Shown: positions 33,450-43,600, numbered from the stretch's first letter. The stretch is 64,000 nucleotides of DNA from Parasalinivibrio latis (GCF_036825535.1 NZ_CP098813.1:1674001-1738000), one strand, 5' to 3'. Made by a program: numbers and translations. Notes: a model not told the origin generated them from the letters alone.

Positions 33450-34286
33450 TCAAACCAATGTTCCATTTTGATAATCTGTAATTGCCTGGTTGATCTCCTC
33501 CATAGAATTCATTACAAATGGACCGTAATGCACAACAGGCTCGTCAATTGGTTCACCACTCAATATCAGTGCACCAGAATCTATGGTAGCGCCAAGCGTC
33601 AATGTTTCACCTTGTAACAGGATCAAGTTACCAGACGGTATGTTCTGACCTTCTATCTCTATGTTACCGCGATAAACATACAGTAAAGTTTGATATTCCG
33701 GGTTAAGCACCAATTTCACCGTATCCGGTGAAGGCAAGCGGACATCAGCAATCGTTGCAGGTATTCCGGTTTGCTGGAGCGGACCTGTGACAACGTCACC
33801 CCCAATACCCAGTGAACCTGATATGACCCGGACAATGCTGCTATTCCCTGTAGCTCTTTCAACAATCGAATCAGGCTGGAAGTCGTGGTATTGCGCTGGT
33901 CTCATTTTTTTCTCTGCAGGCATATTGATCCAAATCTGAAATCCATGCAGCTGGCCCTCTTCCATAATGGGCATTTCACTGTGAATCACACCTCTGCCCG
34001 CAGACATCCACTGTGCTCCTCCGGATTTCAGTTCACCAACATTCCCCATATGGTCCTTGTGCTGAAAGTGCCCTTCAAGCATATATGTCAGTGTCTCTAT
34101 TCCACGGTGTGGATGCGGAGGGAAACCACCAATATAGTCATCTGGGTTGGAGGACTTTAACTCGTCGATCATCAGGAAAGGTGAAAAGGCCTTGTTGTTG
34201 AAACCGTGTACCCGCTGAATACGTACACCATCACCGTCATTTGAAGCATGCGATGCAATAATCTGTTTGATGGTTACATTGCTCAT
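33450..34286 (-). CDS. Pirin family bicupin protein
   Basis: 278 residues. The N-terminal cupin has the pirin metal signature: PHPHRGIETLTYMLEG, with HKDHMG and SGGAQWMSAGRGVIHSE; the C-terminal cupin is less conserved. Bacterial pirins can act as quercetinases or interact with metabolic enzymes; this cannot be told from the sequence. The ATG at 34284-34286 has an AAGGAGG 5 bases upstream, deciding it over an upstream frame to 34316. Confidence 0.9.
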   Translation of the reverse strand: MSNVTIKQIIASHASNDGDGVRIQRVHGFNNKAFSPFLMIDELKSSNPDDYIGGFPPHPHRGIETLTYMLEGHFQHKDHMGNVGELKSGGAQWMSAGRGVIHSEMPIMEEGQLHGFQIWINMPAEKKMRPAQYHDFQPDSIVERATGNSSIVRVISGSLGIGGDVVTGPLQQTGIPATIADVRLPSPDTVKLVLNPEYQTLLYVYRGNIEIEGQNIPSGNLILLQGETLTLGATIDSGALILSGEPIDEPVVHYGPFVMNSMEEINQAITDYQNGTLV

Positions 34287-34414
34287 AACAACCTCCTTAA
34301 TATTTGTTACACACAATGTAGTTGGTTGATTAGGATAGAAACAGCAGGCGGTTATGAGCGATTTGTTCGAAAAATTCGTACTAACTGCATATGAAAGGGA
34401 CTCACTAATAAAGA

Positions 34415-34435
34415 AAGGGGCCGTAGCCCCTTGTC
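34415..34435 (-). terminator. Terminator of the alpha-glucan operon
   Basis: AAGGGGC/GCCCCTT stem with a 4-base loop, followed on the minus strand by TTCTTTATT, 16 bases after the glgB stop codon. Confidence 0.85.
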
Positions 34436-34450
34436 AGATCTAATAAAGCC

Positions 34451-36652
34451 CTACTTTACAAACCGGTAAAACTGGGTAGAAAGAGGTAGAAGGGTCAAAT
34501 CAACGGAAAACCCAAGATCATGGTAGGCAATGGGCTCTACCAGCAGTTTTTCTGGTACCGGCATGTTGCTTCCCCAATATTCCCCACTGTCACTGTTTAA
34601 CAACAACTCGTAGTAACCTTCTGAGACGGGAACACCAATTCGGTAACTTTCCCTGGGAACCGGCGTGAAGTTGGTAACAACCAGAACCCGGTTTCCTTCA
34701 TGGTCAAAGCGTTCATGGATAAGTACGCTGCCTTCAGCATCATCTTGCATCCGCCATTCAAACCCTTCCGGAGATGCGTCCAGCTCATAGAGTGCCGGGA
34801 TTGATGTATAAAGCCGGTTCAGATCCCGCACAAGGCTTTGAATCCCTTTATGTTTCGGGTAGCTCAACCATTGCCAGCCAAGTTGGCCATCATGGTCCCA
34901 TTCTTCATATTGCCCCAGTTCGGTTCCCATAAAGTTAAGTTTTTTACCGGGCTGTCCATACATATAGCCAAGATAAGCACGAAGGTTTGCCGCTTTTTGC
35001 CACTCATCCCCTGGCATCTTATTGTGGATGGAACCCTTGCCGTATACGACTTCGTCATGTGAAAGAGACAACACATAATTTTCACTGAACGCATAAACCA
35101 TCGGGAAAGTAATCGTGTTGTGGTGGTAACAACGGTGAACCGGGTCTTCTTGAATGTAGGAAAGGCTGTCGTGCATCCACCCCATATTCCACTTGAAGCC
35201 AAAACCTAGCCCACCTGCCCATGTGGGTTTGGACACGCCGGGAAACGCCGTAGATTCCTCAGCAATCGTCATGGCGTTGGGAAAGCGATTGTAAACCTCT
35301 TCGTTTACCCATTTGAGTAAGGTGATTGCATCATGGTTTTCATTTCCACCGAACTCATTAGGTATCCATTCTCCATCTTTTCTTGAATAGTCAAGGTAGA
35401 GCATGGATGCCACGGCATCTACACGCAAACCATCGATATGGAATTTCTCTAACCAATACAGCGCATTGGAAACCAGAAATTTTCTAACATGATCGCGCCC
35501 ATAGTCGTAGATATAACTGTTCCAGTCCTGATGCCAGCCGCGGCGTGGATCAGCATCATTATATAATGCTGTCCCGTCAAAGTTTGCCAGGCCATGGTCA
35601 TCAGAAGGGAAATGCGCTGGAACCCAATCGAGAATGACCCCGATACCTTCCTGATGACAACAATCAACAAAGAACTTGAAGTCATCAGGCGTTCCAAAGC
35701 GACTTGTTGGCGCAAACATTCCCACAGTCTGGTAACCCCAGGAACCATAAAACGGGTGTTCGGCAACGGGCATAAGCTCTACATGTGTATATCCCATCTC
35801 CGAAAGGTAAGGAACCAACTCTTTCGCTAACTCCCGGTAACTTAGAGAGTCACCGTTTTCCTTACGCCGCCAGGACCCCACATGAAGCTCATAAATACTC
35901 AGCGGTAAGAGGTGCTTGTTTTCGACCGGCCTGTTTTGCCAGCCGTTGTCATTCCATTGGTAAGAGTGATGGTTATACACGACTGACGAAAACGAAGGGT
36001 ACTGCTCTGACTGGAACCCCCAGGGATCTGCTTTATGCGGCAGGCCCGCTCCGTGGCAATCTTTGAGCTCAAATTTATATCGTTCGCCTTCTCCTACACC
36101 GGGAATAAATAACCCCCATAACCCATTATCCAAACGTTGCATTGGATGACGGCGCCCATCCCACTGGTTGAAATCACCGACAACACTTGCTGCAGATGCA
36201 TTAGGTGCAAATACCAAGAAGCGGGTTCCACGATAAGATTGACCACCATGCTCCATCGTCACCAATTGTGCACCCATTTCGTGGTAGAGGCTGGACACAC
36301 TGTCAAGAGAGTTGGCTGACGGCATTATTTTGTGGAATTGGTAAGGATCGATAATTTCCTGCTCGACCCCATTCCAATCCACCAGCAAACTGTATGGGGA
36401 AGAGCTCAATGAATTTTCAGAGTGCCAGACAAACCCGCTGGCCCCTTCTCTAACCATAGGAACGGTTTCTTGCCCTTTGCGTACTAACCACACAGCATCA
36501 GCACCAGGCATCCAGACCCTTAAAGCCACGGGATCATTAGATAATCCACTCCGATACTGGGGCCCGAGAAAAGAGAAAGGGTCACTGCATGAAGCCTTTT
36601 CCAGCCTGGAATAGTTTTCTGCTTTATTAGAGGTAAAATCAGGACTCGACAT
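34451..36652 (-). CDS. glgB: 1,4-alpha-glucan branching enzyme
   Basis: 733 residues, the full length of the GH13_9 type with an N-terminal CBM48 region (FLVFAPNASAASVVGDFNQW). The catalytic set is visible: nucleophile Asp in DGLRVDAVASMLYLDY, Glu in TIAEESTAFPG, and Asp in LSLSHDEVVYGKGS. It forms alpha-1,6 branches in glycogen or glucans. The ribosome-binding site GGAG overlaps the malQ stop region (8 bases between genes), so translation is likely linked. It is the last gene of the operon. Confidence 0.96.
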   Translation of the reverse strand: MSSPDFTSNKAENYSRLEKASCSDPFSFLGPQYRSGLSNDPVALRVWMPGADAVWLVRKGQETVPMVREGASGFVWHSENSLSSSPYSLLVDWNGVEQEIIDPYQFHKIMPSANSLDSVSSLYHEMGAQLVTMEHGGQSYRGTRFLVFAPNASAASVVGDFNQWDGRRHPMQRLDNGLWGLFIPGVGEGERYKFELKDCHGAGLPHKADPWGFQSEQYPSFSSVVYNHHSYQWNDNGWQNRPVENKHLLPLSIYELHVGSWRRKENGDSLSYRELAKELVPYLSEMGYTHVELMPVAEHPFYGSWGYQTVGMFAPTSRFGTPDDFKFFVDCCHQEGIGVILDWVPAHFPSDDHGLANFDGTALYNDADPRRGWHQDWNSYIYDYGRDHVRKFLVSNALYWLEKFHIDGLRVDAVASMLYLDYSRKDGEWIPNEFGGNENHDAITLLKWVNEEVYNRFPNAMTIAEESTAFPGVSKPTWAGGLGFGFKWNMGWMHDSLSYIQEDPVHRCYHHNTITFPMVYAFSENYVLSLSHDEVVYGKGSIHNKMPGDEWQKAANLRAYLGYMYGQPGKKLNFMGTELGQYEEWDHDGQLGWQWLSYPKHKGIQSLVRDLNRLYTSIPALYELDASPEGFEWRMQDDAEGSVLIHERFDHEGNRVLVVTNFTPVPRESYRIGVPVSEGYYELLLNSDSGEYWGSNMPVPEKLLVEPIAYHDLGFSVDLTLLPLSTQFYRFVK

Positions 36653-36660
36653 TGAATACG

Positions 36661-38847
36661 TTACTCCATGTTGGATGCGCGAGTTCGGGTTTCCGTCAGG
36701 CGTTTACAAAGTGTATTGATTTCTTCCCTGGCAAACATTTCATCCAGGGTCACTGAAAGCTTTCGGCGCCAGTTTGGATATTCTTCCACTGTCCCCGGTA
36801 TGTTGACCGGCTTGTCCATTTCGAGCCAGTCTTCCAGTTGAAGTCCCAGCAGGGCACTGGAACCCGCAGCCAAATGTAACTGCATTCCCTCAGCCAAATA
36901 CCAGTCCATGGGTACAAACATCGCATCTCTTCCGACGCCTTCAGGGAGATGACCATGCCATGCAATACTGTCCAGCATCCTCTGCTTATTTTTAGCCCGC
37001 TCATCAAACAGTACCTGCAACTGCTGCTGATCCGGGTAAATCCCAATTTCTTGACCCAATCTTAAGTCATCGCAATGCCAGAAGCCTCGCAATGTCGGCA
37101 TGTCATGAGTACACAACGTTGAAAGGGATTGGCTGGTGTAATGTGCCGGTGAGATATATCCACCATCTGTAGCAGTCTCAAAGAAAAACACCTTGTACGA
37201 ATGCACTCCCGCCTCGAGTAAACGCTGCGTAATTTCTTCTGGGACAGTGCCTAAGTCCTCTCCAATGACACTGCATCGGTTTCTGTGGCTCTCCAAAGAC
37301 AATATGCCCAGTAAATCATCTACTGGATAAGAAAGGTAGGCGCCATCGGAAGCAGAATCCCCTTTTGGAATCCACCACAAACGTAAAAGGCCTAAGATGT
37401 GATCGATACGTAATGCACCGCAATGGGCCATATTGGCCCTTAGCAGATCGATAAAAGGCTGATACCCTCTCTCCCTAAGCACACCGGGATCCATGGGAGG
37501 AAGCCCCCAACTCTGCCCCTGAGGCCCCAAGATGTCGGGGGGCGCACCAATACCTGCTTCTTCACAAAGTACACCATCATCAGCCCAGACCTCGGACCCG
37601 CCATCACAAACTCCAACCGCCAAATCCCGGTAGAGCCCCATGTCCATACCTTTTTTGCAGGCATATGCCTGAACTTCAGCCAACTGTTCATCAGCCAGCC
37701 ACTGAAGGTACATGTAATACTCAACCGCATCGTGATTTTTACGTATAAAGGATTGAACCGCCGGCGAGTTAAATCTTTTATAATGGGCGGGAAATGCTGG
37801 ATACCCCCATACAGAATCGTCTGTCGCCTTTAACTCGGCGTGCAACGCATCAAAGGTTGCCTGCTGGAGAAGACTTTCCCCGCCTGATTCAATAAATGAT
37901 TCGAACGCAGCGGCACGCTCACTCTTATTCCCTTTATGTCTTTCAACAAAAGTTCTGTACAGCACTGGCAGAACGGACAGTTTAAGGCAAGCGACCTCAC
38001 TGTAGTTTACCCAGGATGTTTCCCGTACTCGCTGCAAGCGGCCCTGGAACTCTTCTGCCCCTACCATTTGCAACGCATCTTCACTTAACGGGAATTCGGG
38101 TACGGCAGTAACGTCAATATAAAGCACATTCAGCCACCGTCGTGATGATGGACTATATGGGCTTGCGCCTTCAGGATTCGCCGGAAATAGAGAATGGATT
38201 GGGTTCAGGCCAACAAAGCTCCCGCCCCTGTTACCGATATCTCCAATTAACTGGCGCAAGTCTCCGAAATCACCAATCCCCCAGTTATGGTCCGTTTTTA
38301 AACTGTATAGCTGGATAGTTGTTCCCCAGAGTTTCTTACCGTTTTCAAGGGAAGGCTGTTTGTAACAAACACCAGGGGTTACCACCAGCCTTGCTCTGTA
38401 TGGGGTCTTCCGCCGCTTCCTGGATACCTCCAGCGTGTGGTACCCGGCAGGTAATGACTGTTCAAGTAGCCTAAACACAACAGTTCCATCGTTTTCTCGA
38501 CGGTCTTCTTTGAGGTTTGCTTCAAGAGTACCTTCTATGATTTCCCCATTCTCAAGCGATAATTTCCATGAAAAGTCTCCAATTCGGGCGCTTTTGCCAG
38601 AATTCAACCGGATATCCATCGCATCAGATTGCTTTAAAACAAGCACAGAATCTAACACTGGCTTTTTATGTTTTCGTGCTACTGCAGCTGCAAGGGTCTC
38701 GTCATCACGCGTGTCATACCCAAGTGACTCAAGAAGCTTAAGCAACTGCCCGTCACTCACTTCGGTTTCACTTCCCCAGGCGTTAGTGTATTGGCATTGT
38801 AATCCAGCCAGATTTGCAGCATTTCTAATAGTTTTTGAGTCTACCAT
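36661..38847 (-). CDS. malQ: 4-alpha-glucanotransferase (amylomaltase)
   Basis: 728 residues of GH77, the long form with an N-terminal extension as in E. coli MalQ. Catalytic residues lie in LRIDHILGLLRLWWIP (Asp nucleophile), VIGEDLGTVPEE (Glu) and THDMPTLRGFW (Asp). It disproportionates maltodextrins so that phosphorylase can use them. It starts 26 bases after the phosphorylase gene and is followed closely by glgB. Confidence 0.95.
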   Translation of the reverse strand: MVDSKTIRNAANLAGLQCQYTNAWGSETEVSDGQLLKLLESLGYDTRDDETLAAAVARKHKKPVLDSVLVLKQSDAMDIRLNSGKSARIGDFSWKLSLENGEIIEGTLEANLKEDRRENDGTVVFRLLEQSLPAGYHTLEVSRKRRKTPYRARLVVTPGVCYKQPSLENGKKLWGTTIQLYSLKTDHNWGIGDFGDLRQLIGDIGNRGGSFVGLNPIHSLFPANPEGASPYSPSSRRWLNVLYIDVTAVPEFPLSEDALQMVGAEEFQGRLQRVRETSWVNYSEVACLKLSVLPVLYRTFVERHKGNKSERAAAFESFIESGGESLLQQATFDALHAELKATDDSVWGYPAFPAHYKRFNSPAVQSFIRKNHDAVEYYMYLQWLADEQLAEVQAYACKKGMDMGLYRDLAVGVCDGGSEVWADDGVLCEEAGIGAPPDILGPQGQSWGLPPMDPGVLRERGYQPFIDLLRANMAHCGALRIDHILGLLRLWWIPKGDSASDGAYLSYPVDDLLGILSLESHRNRCSVIGEDLGTVPEEITQRLLEAGVHSYKVFFFETATDGGYISPAHYTSQSLSTLCTHDMPTLRGFWHCDDLRLGQEIGIYPDQQQLQVLFDERAKNKQRMLDSIAWHGHLPEGVGRDAMFVPMDWYLAEGMQLHLAAGSSALLGLQLEDWLEMDKPVNIPGTVEEYPNWRRKLSVTLDEMFAREEINTLCKRLTETRTRASNME

Positions 38848-38873
38848 GACGTCATTTCCAAGCTTTCTGTACG

Positions 38874-41315
38874 TTAAACAGATACTTTTTCAAGCTTCCA
38901 TATTCCGTCCACATAATCGCGGATACTTCTGTCTGAACTGAATTTCCCCATCGACGCAGTATTCACGATGGCCTTTCTTGCCCAACCTGCTTGGTCACTG
39001 TAGGCCTTGTCAATATCACCTTGTACCCGGACATAATCAGCGAAATCAGCCAATACCATGAAAGGATCATGGTGGATAAGGTTATCGGCAATCGCACTTA
39101 AACGGCCCGGCTCCCCTGGCGTGAACACATCGCTGTAAAGAAGGTCTATTGATGCCTTCAGCAAAGCGTCTGATTCATAGTATTCTTGAGGAATATAGTG
39201 GGATGCTTTCAGTGAATGCACTTCATCGACACCCAGTCCAAAAATGAAGATATTGTCGCCACCTACTTCCTCACGGATTTCTACATTCGCACCGTCCATC
39301 GTTCCAACGGTCAGTGAACCATTTAAAGCAAGCTTCATGTTTCCGGTTCCTGAAGCTTCTTTGCCTGCGGTTGAAATCTGCTCAGATACATCAGCGGCTG
39401 GGATGATGAGCTCAGCAAGGCTCACCCGGTAATCCGGAAGGAACACGATTTTTAGTTTTCCATTAAGTCTCTTATCCGCATTAACGGTTTCTGCTACCCG
39501 GTTGATGGCGAAAATAATATCTTTTGCCAGTGCGTATCCGGGGGCAGCCTTTGCTGCAAAAATAAATACTCGCGGATTGATATCGAACCCTGGTTCGTTT
39601 AACAGGCGATGATAAAGCGAAAGAATATGCAGCAGGTTAAGGTGCTGACGTTTGTACTCATGGAGTCGTTTTACCTGCACATCAAAAATCGCATTGGTAT
39701 CGAGCTCAATGTCCAAGTGATTTTTCACCCAGTCAGCCAGCCGTTGTTTATTGGCTTTTTTTACTGCCATAAATGCTGTCTGGAATGTCTTTTTATCCGC
39801 CTGTTTTAACAGCCCTTTCAAAATATCCTGATCTGCAGCCCAGTCACCGACTACATTTTGACTGATCAGTGCAGATAGCCCCGGATTACAGAACTTCAGC
39901 CATCGCCTTGGAGTCACGCCATTGGTTACATTGGTGAGCCGGCCTGGGTACAGCGAGTCAAAATCAGGGAAAAGATGCGTTTTCACCAGTTCGGAGTGCA
40001 TTGCCGCGACACCATTCACAGCGAAAGAACCTGCTACACATAGGTTGGCCATCCTGACTCTTCTGTGGTTTCCTTCCTCAATTACTGACAGCTTGCGTAG
40101 TTTACCTATATCCCCTGGCCATTTTTCACCGACATCCTTAAGCATCTGAGCATTGATTTCGTAGATAATTTCCATGTGACGCGGTAACAAGCGCCCCATC
40201 AGCGTCTCACTCCAGCTCTCGAGTGCTTCTGGCAACAACGTGTGGTTGGTGTAAGCAAACGTTTTTGATGAGATATTCCATGCAGCATCCCACGTCAGCC
40301 CATGCACATCAACGAGCAGGCGCATTAATTCAGGGATGGCTATGGTTGGATGGGTATCGTTGAGTTGGATAACTTCATAGTCTGGCAAAGACTCTAAAGA
40401 GCGCCCGAGACGGAGATGACGTTCAAGGATATCGGCAACAGAACAGGCACAGTGAAAATACTGTTGCATCAGGCGCAGAATCTGGCCTTGCTCGTGGTTG
40501 TCATTTGGGTATAGAACTTTTGTCAGGTTGGCAGCTTCTAAAGAAGGGTATTGGGCACCAACGTAGTCACCGTCATTAAACCGGTCCAAATTGAAAGATT
40601 CAATAGCCCTGCTTTCCCACAGGCGAAGAGGATACGCCGAGTTATTTTTATACCCAAGAACAGGGATATCCCAGGCTCTCCCTTCAATTTCCAATGCGGG
40701 TATCCATCTGCGACGAGGTTTACCACCTTCATCTTTATAAGCCTCAACCTCCCCCCAGAAACCAACTTGCTGGGTTAATTCTTGCCTGAGCACTTCGCAG
40801 GGATAGCCATATGGGCCTTTCCACGCATCCGGAGCTTCTACCTGATGGCAATCTTCAAAGGACTGCCGAAAAAGCCCATATTCATAATGGAGCCCGTACC
40901 CTACGGCAGGAAACTCCTGGGCGGCGAGGCTATCCAAGTAACATGCAGCCAACCTGCCTAACCCACCATTACCTAAAGCCGGGTCGCGCTCTTCCTCGAG
41001 CAAATCTGAAAGGTTTAATCCAAATTCTGCCATCATCTCTGCGACGTCGGCGTATATATCGAGCGCGATGAGGTTATTGCCTGTCATTCTGCCAATGAGG
41101 AATTCCAGGGAAAGATAATTCACTTTACGGGCATTGTTATCTTCAAGGGTCTTTTCAGTATTGAGAAGGTGTTTGTTGGAGATGCCACTCAACGATTTTC
41201 CAAGCGCAAGCATCCAATCCCGGGCAGACGCAGACTCAATAGTCTGTGCAAAAGAGGTCGTCAGATTATCTAAAACTGACTGTTTAAAGGCTTCTTTGTT
41301 AAATTCGTTATTCAT
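38874..41315 (-). CDS. Glycogen/maltodextrin phosphorylase
   Basis: 813 residues, normal for GT35. The pyridoxal-phosphate lysine lies in EASGTGNMKLALNGSLT, and RVFIFAAKAAPGY, LFPDFDSLYPGRLTNVTNG in parts and VKRLHEYKRQHLN are diagnostic. It releases glucose 1-phosphate from alpha-glucans. GlgP and MalP differ little in sequence; the operon with malQ, as in the Vibrio maltose region, favours a maltodextrin role, while glgB favours glycogen. I chose the ATG at 41313-41315, with AGGAAGGA upstream. It is the first gene of the operon. Confidence 0.94.
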   Translation of the reverse strand: MNNEFNKEAFKQSVLDNLTTSFAQTIESASARDWMLALGKSLSGISNKHLLNTEKTLEDNNARKVNYLSLEFLIGRMTGNNLIALDIYADVAEMMAEFGLNLSDLLEEERDPALGNGGLGRLAACYLDSLAAQEFPAVGYGLHYEYGLFRQSFEDCHQVEAPDAWKGPYGYPCEVLRQELTQQVGFWGEVEAYKDEGGKPRRRWIPALEIEGRAWDIPVLGYKNNSAYPLRLWESRAIESFNLDRFNDGDYVGAQYPSLEAANLTKVLYPNDNHEQGQILRLMQQYFHCACSVADILERHLRLGRSLESLPDYEVIQLNDTHPTIAIPELMRLLVDVHGLTWDAAWNISSKTFAYTNHTLLPEALESWSETLMGRLLPRHMEIIYEINAQMLKDVGEKWPGDIGKLRKLSVIEEGNHRRVRMANLCVAGSFAVNGVAAMHSELVKTHLFPDFDSLYPGRLTNVTNGVTPRRWLKFCNPGLSALISQNVVGDWAADQDILKGLLKQADKKTFQTAFMAVKKANKQRLADWVKNHLDIELDTNAIFDVQVKRLHEYKRQHLNLLHILSLYHRLLNEPGFDINPRVFIFAAKAAPGYALAKDIIFAINRVAETVNADKRLNGKLKIVFLPDYRVSLAELIIPAADVSEQISTAGKEASGTGNMKLALNGSLTVGTMDGANVEIREEVGGDNIFIFGLGVDEVHSLKASHYIPQEYYESDALLKASIDLLYSDVFTPGEPGRLSAIADNLIHHDPFMVLADFADYVRVQGDIDKAYSDQAGWARKAIVNTASMGKFSSDRSIRDYVDGIWKLEKVSV

Positions 41316-41854
41316 CGTACATTCCTTCCTGTGATGCACTGAATGGTTTTTTTGCTAAAGTCAGCTAAAACTTGATTCTGCCGTCATGATTTTTATCTTT
41401 CATCTCAACAAACAGTGCAAACTCGTAACAGAAATTCTTCTAACACTGCACCATATCGGTGAATTTGGTGTTTTTGCTGGCCTTATGGGCGTACCGCAAT
41501 CATAGAATCCAATACTATGGACATTCCTGCTCGAATATTTTGCACCACATGGCGTGCAGATCACTCCATTAATTTTTATATAACATTGCATTAATTTGAT
41601 CATGATCACAATTAGTGGGAGTAGATGAGCTACATTCCTTCGTGTGCAGCCATGGTTCACAAGCTTGTACCAACGGGACTACACTTACGCCCACTCATAA
41701 AATTCGTCACAATTCACCAAGTAAAAAATGCGTGGTAATGTCCATAAAAACACTCACCATATATGTCTGATTGATATTAAAATCACTGACATGGTCAACA
41801 AGCCGTTAAGCATTTGAGGGAAATTCGTTTGTTGAAGAAAATGGATTTGTATCA
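41316..41854. other. Divergent control region of the alpha-glucan operon
   Basis: About 540 bases between the phosphorylase gene and the DUF4336 gene. It contains one CRP-like site (41595-41610). An 86-codon minus-strand frame (41400-41660) spans the region but has no ribosome-binding site or protein-like pattern. I found no convincing MalT boxes. Confidence 0.45.
41595..41610 (-). promoter_or_regulatory. CRP-like site upstream of the phosphorylase operon
   Basis: TGTGATCATGATCAAA on the minus strand matches the CRP pattern TGTGA-N6-TCACA in 9 of 10 core positions. It lies about 280 bases upstream of the phosphorylase start, so a long leader or a distal promoter would be needed. Catabolite control of glucan use would make sense; binding is inferred. 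Confidence 0.45.
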
Positions 41855-42538
41855 ATGAAAGAGTGGCATAAGGAACGGCTGTGGTATCAGGAAGCCAACT
41901 TCAAACGTTTTGGCATAAACATAGGCGTTCGTATGGTCGTTATACGCCTTAACGACAACCGCCTTTTTATCCACTCCCCTATCGAACTCACTGAAACGGT
42001 CAAAACGGAAATAGATCGATTAGGCCAAATCTCTGCTGTAGTAACGCCAAATGCACACCATCATTTGTTTCTCGGGGACTGGTGGCGCAGATACCCCAAT
42101 GCGCTTTTTTTCGCTCCTCCTGCATTGGAAAATAAGCGTACTGACATTAATTTTGATGGAGCTTTGGGAGGCCGCCACACCCCCGACATCTGGAAAAACG
42201 AAATCTATCAAACCCGGTTGCTGGGCTCGGATTCACTGGGTGAAGTCGTGTTCTGCGATCCCCTAAGTGAAACCTTGATTCTTGGAGACAGTCTAGCGTG
42301 GCTGAATGGCCCTGGTTTGGGTGCCATCGTTGCCGGACTGGCATCCGGTTGCTATTTCCAGCCGTCAGTCCCTTGTCAGGTAAAGAGACTTTTCAACGAC
42401 CCAGTAAGGCTTCGCCAATCTCTGTCGGAAATACTCACTTGGCCATTTAACCGCGTTATTACCAGCCACGGTACTCCCGTGGCCGATAACGGTAAGGCAA
42501 TTTTTGCCGATGCTTACCGTTGGGCCTTTCAGCTCTGA
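41855..42538 (+). CDS. DUF4336 family protein (metallo-beta-lactamase-like fold)
   Basis: 227 residues with the family pattern: RMVVIRLNDNRLFIHSPIEL, VTPNAHHHLFLGDWWRRYP, and near the end FNRVITSHGTPV. The NxHHHLFLGDW block and a final His resemble a reduced metallo-beta-lactamase metal site, but the usual HxHxDH is not complete. Function unknown. The ATG fits the family start; no good ribosome-binding site is visible. Confidence 0.78.
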   Translation: MKEWHKERLWYQEANFKRFGINIGVRMVVIRLNDNRLFIHSPIELTETVKTEIDRLGQISAVVTPNAHHHLFLGDWWRRYPNALFFAPPALENKRTDINFDGALGGRHTPDIWKNEIYQTRLLGSDSLGEVVFCDPLSETLILGDSLAWLNGPGLGAIVAGLASGCYFQPSVPCQVKRLFNDPVRLRQSLSEILTWPFNRVITSHGTPVADNGKAIFADAYRWAFQL

Positions 42539-42632
42539 CGGCAACTAACTTACTGGAAAATATTGAATTGCCATTTTCGTTTCGATAAACCCCGTTATAA
42601 TGACCCGGATTTTTTCATTTGGCTGGTTATAT

Positions 42633-43553
42633 ATGAAGAACAATTTATTCACCTTTTTCAAAGGGATAGCAATGGGTGCTGCAGATGTGGTCCCAGGCGT
42701 TTCCGGCGGCACCATCGCATTTATCACGGGGATCTATGACACGCTTCTGGAAAGCCTGCGCCGAATCAACCCGTCCCTTATTGGGATAATCCGCAAACAA
42801 GGATTTTCTGCAGCCTGCAAACATATAAACCTGACATTCTTAGTCAGTCTTCTTGCCGGTATCCTCACCAGTATTTTCACACTGGCGAAAGGCATTTCGT
42901 GGATGCTGACGACTCACCCCATTATCATCTGGTCATTTTTCTTCGGACTTATCATCATTTCCATCGTCCATATGCTTAAGCAAGTAACCAGATGGAATCT
43001 TGTCGATATCGTGACCATGCTTGCCGGCATCGGTTTCGCCTATTTTATTACCGTTGCCAATCCCCTCACACTTGCGGCTGATCTGCCCACTGTTTTTATA
43101 GCCGGGTCTATCGCAATTTGTGCAATGATTCTTCCGGGAATATCAGGCAGCTTTATATTGCTTCTATTGGGTCTCTATACACCAATACTGGGGGCTGTTA
43201 AAAGCTTCGACGTCGTCGTTCTCGTGACTTTCGCAGCTGGCGCCCTGATTGGCATTCTGAGCTTTTCCCACTTATTGTCCTGGTTGTTGGCAATGCACCG
43301 GAACCCTACGATTACGTTTCTCACCGGCCTGATGATTGGAACACTGGGGAAAATATGGCCGTGGAAAGAAACCCTCTCCTGGCGTATTAACTCACACGGG
43401 GAACAGGTTCCCTTAGTGGAACGCAATTTGATGCCTTGGAATTTTGAACACATCGTGGGTCAACCCCCACACATCTGGATGGCCATTGTAGCCATGGTTC
43501 TAGGCGTTCTCTCTGTATGGGCTTTAGAGCGTTTTGCAAACAATCATCGATAA
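42633..43553 (+). CDS. DUF368 family membrane protein (undecaprenyl-phosphate translocase type, PopT-like)
   Basis: 306 residues with about nine membrane helices. The diagnostic start is FFKGIAMGAADVVPGVSGG followed by TIAFITGIYDTLLESL; a second repeat-like motif is AICAMILPGISGSFILLLLG. DUF368 proteins were reported to recycle the lipid carrier undecaprenyl phosphate across the inner membrane, important for wall and polysaccharide synthesis. I chose the ATG at 42633 by family alignment over one 11 codons upstream, as the ribosome-binding site is weak for both. Confidence 0.88.
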   Translation: MKNNLFTFFKGIAMGAADVVPGVSGGTIAFITGIYDTLLESLRRINPSLIGIIRKQGFSAACKHINLTFLVSLLAGILTSIFTLAKGISWMLTTHPIIIWSFFFGLIIISIVHMLKQVTRWNLVDIVTMLAGIGFAYFITVANPLTLAADLPTVFIAGSIAICAMILPGISGSFILLLLGLYTPILGAVKSFDVVVLVTFAAGALIGILSFSHLLSWLLAMHRNPTITFLTGLMIGTLGKIWPWKETLSWRINSHGEQVPLVERNLMPWNFEHIVGQPPHIWMAIVAMVLGVLSVWALERFANNHR

Positions 43554-43567
43554 TTCATTTGGTTACT

Positions 43568-43600
43568 CCCCGGCTTAGGCCGGGGCCTTCATCATTTTTT
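43568..43600 (+). terminator. Terminator after the DUF368 gene
   Basis: GC-rich 7-bp stem CCCCGGC/GCCGGGG with a 4-base loop; a T run appears about 10 bases further on (TTTTTT), so the spacing is longer than usual. Confidence 0.7.

Noticed and set aside
41400..41660. 86-codon minus-strand frame upstream of the phosphorylase gene
   Set aside because: Overlaps the CRP-like site and likely promoter, has no ribosome-binding site and is rich in Cys and Arg in a random-looking order.
41316..41854. MalT boxes upstream of the phosphorylase-malQ-glgB operon
   Set aside because: Best candidate by eye (near 41620, GTAGATGAGC) matches only 7 of 10 positions of the consensus and is isolated.
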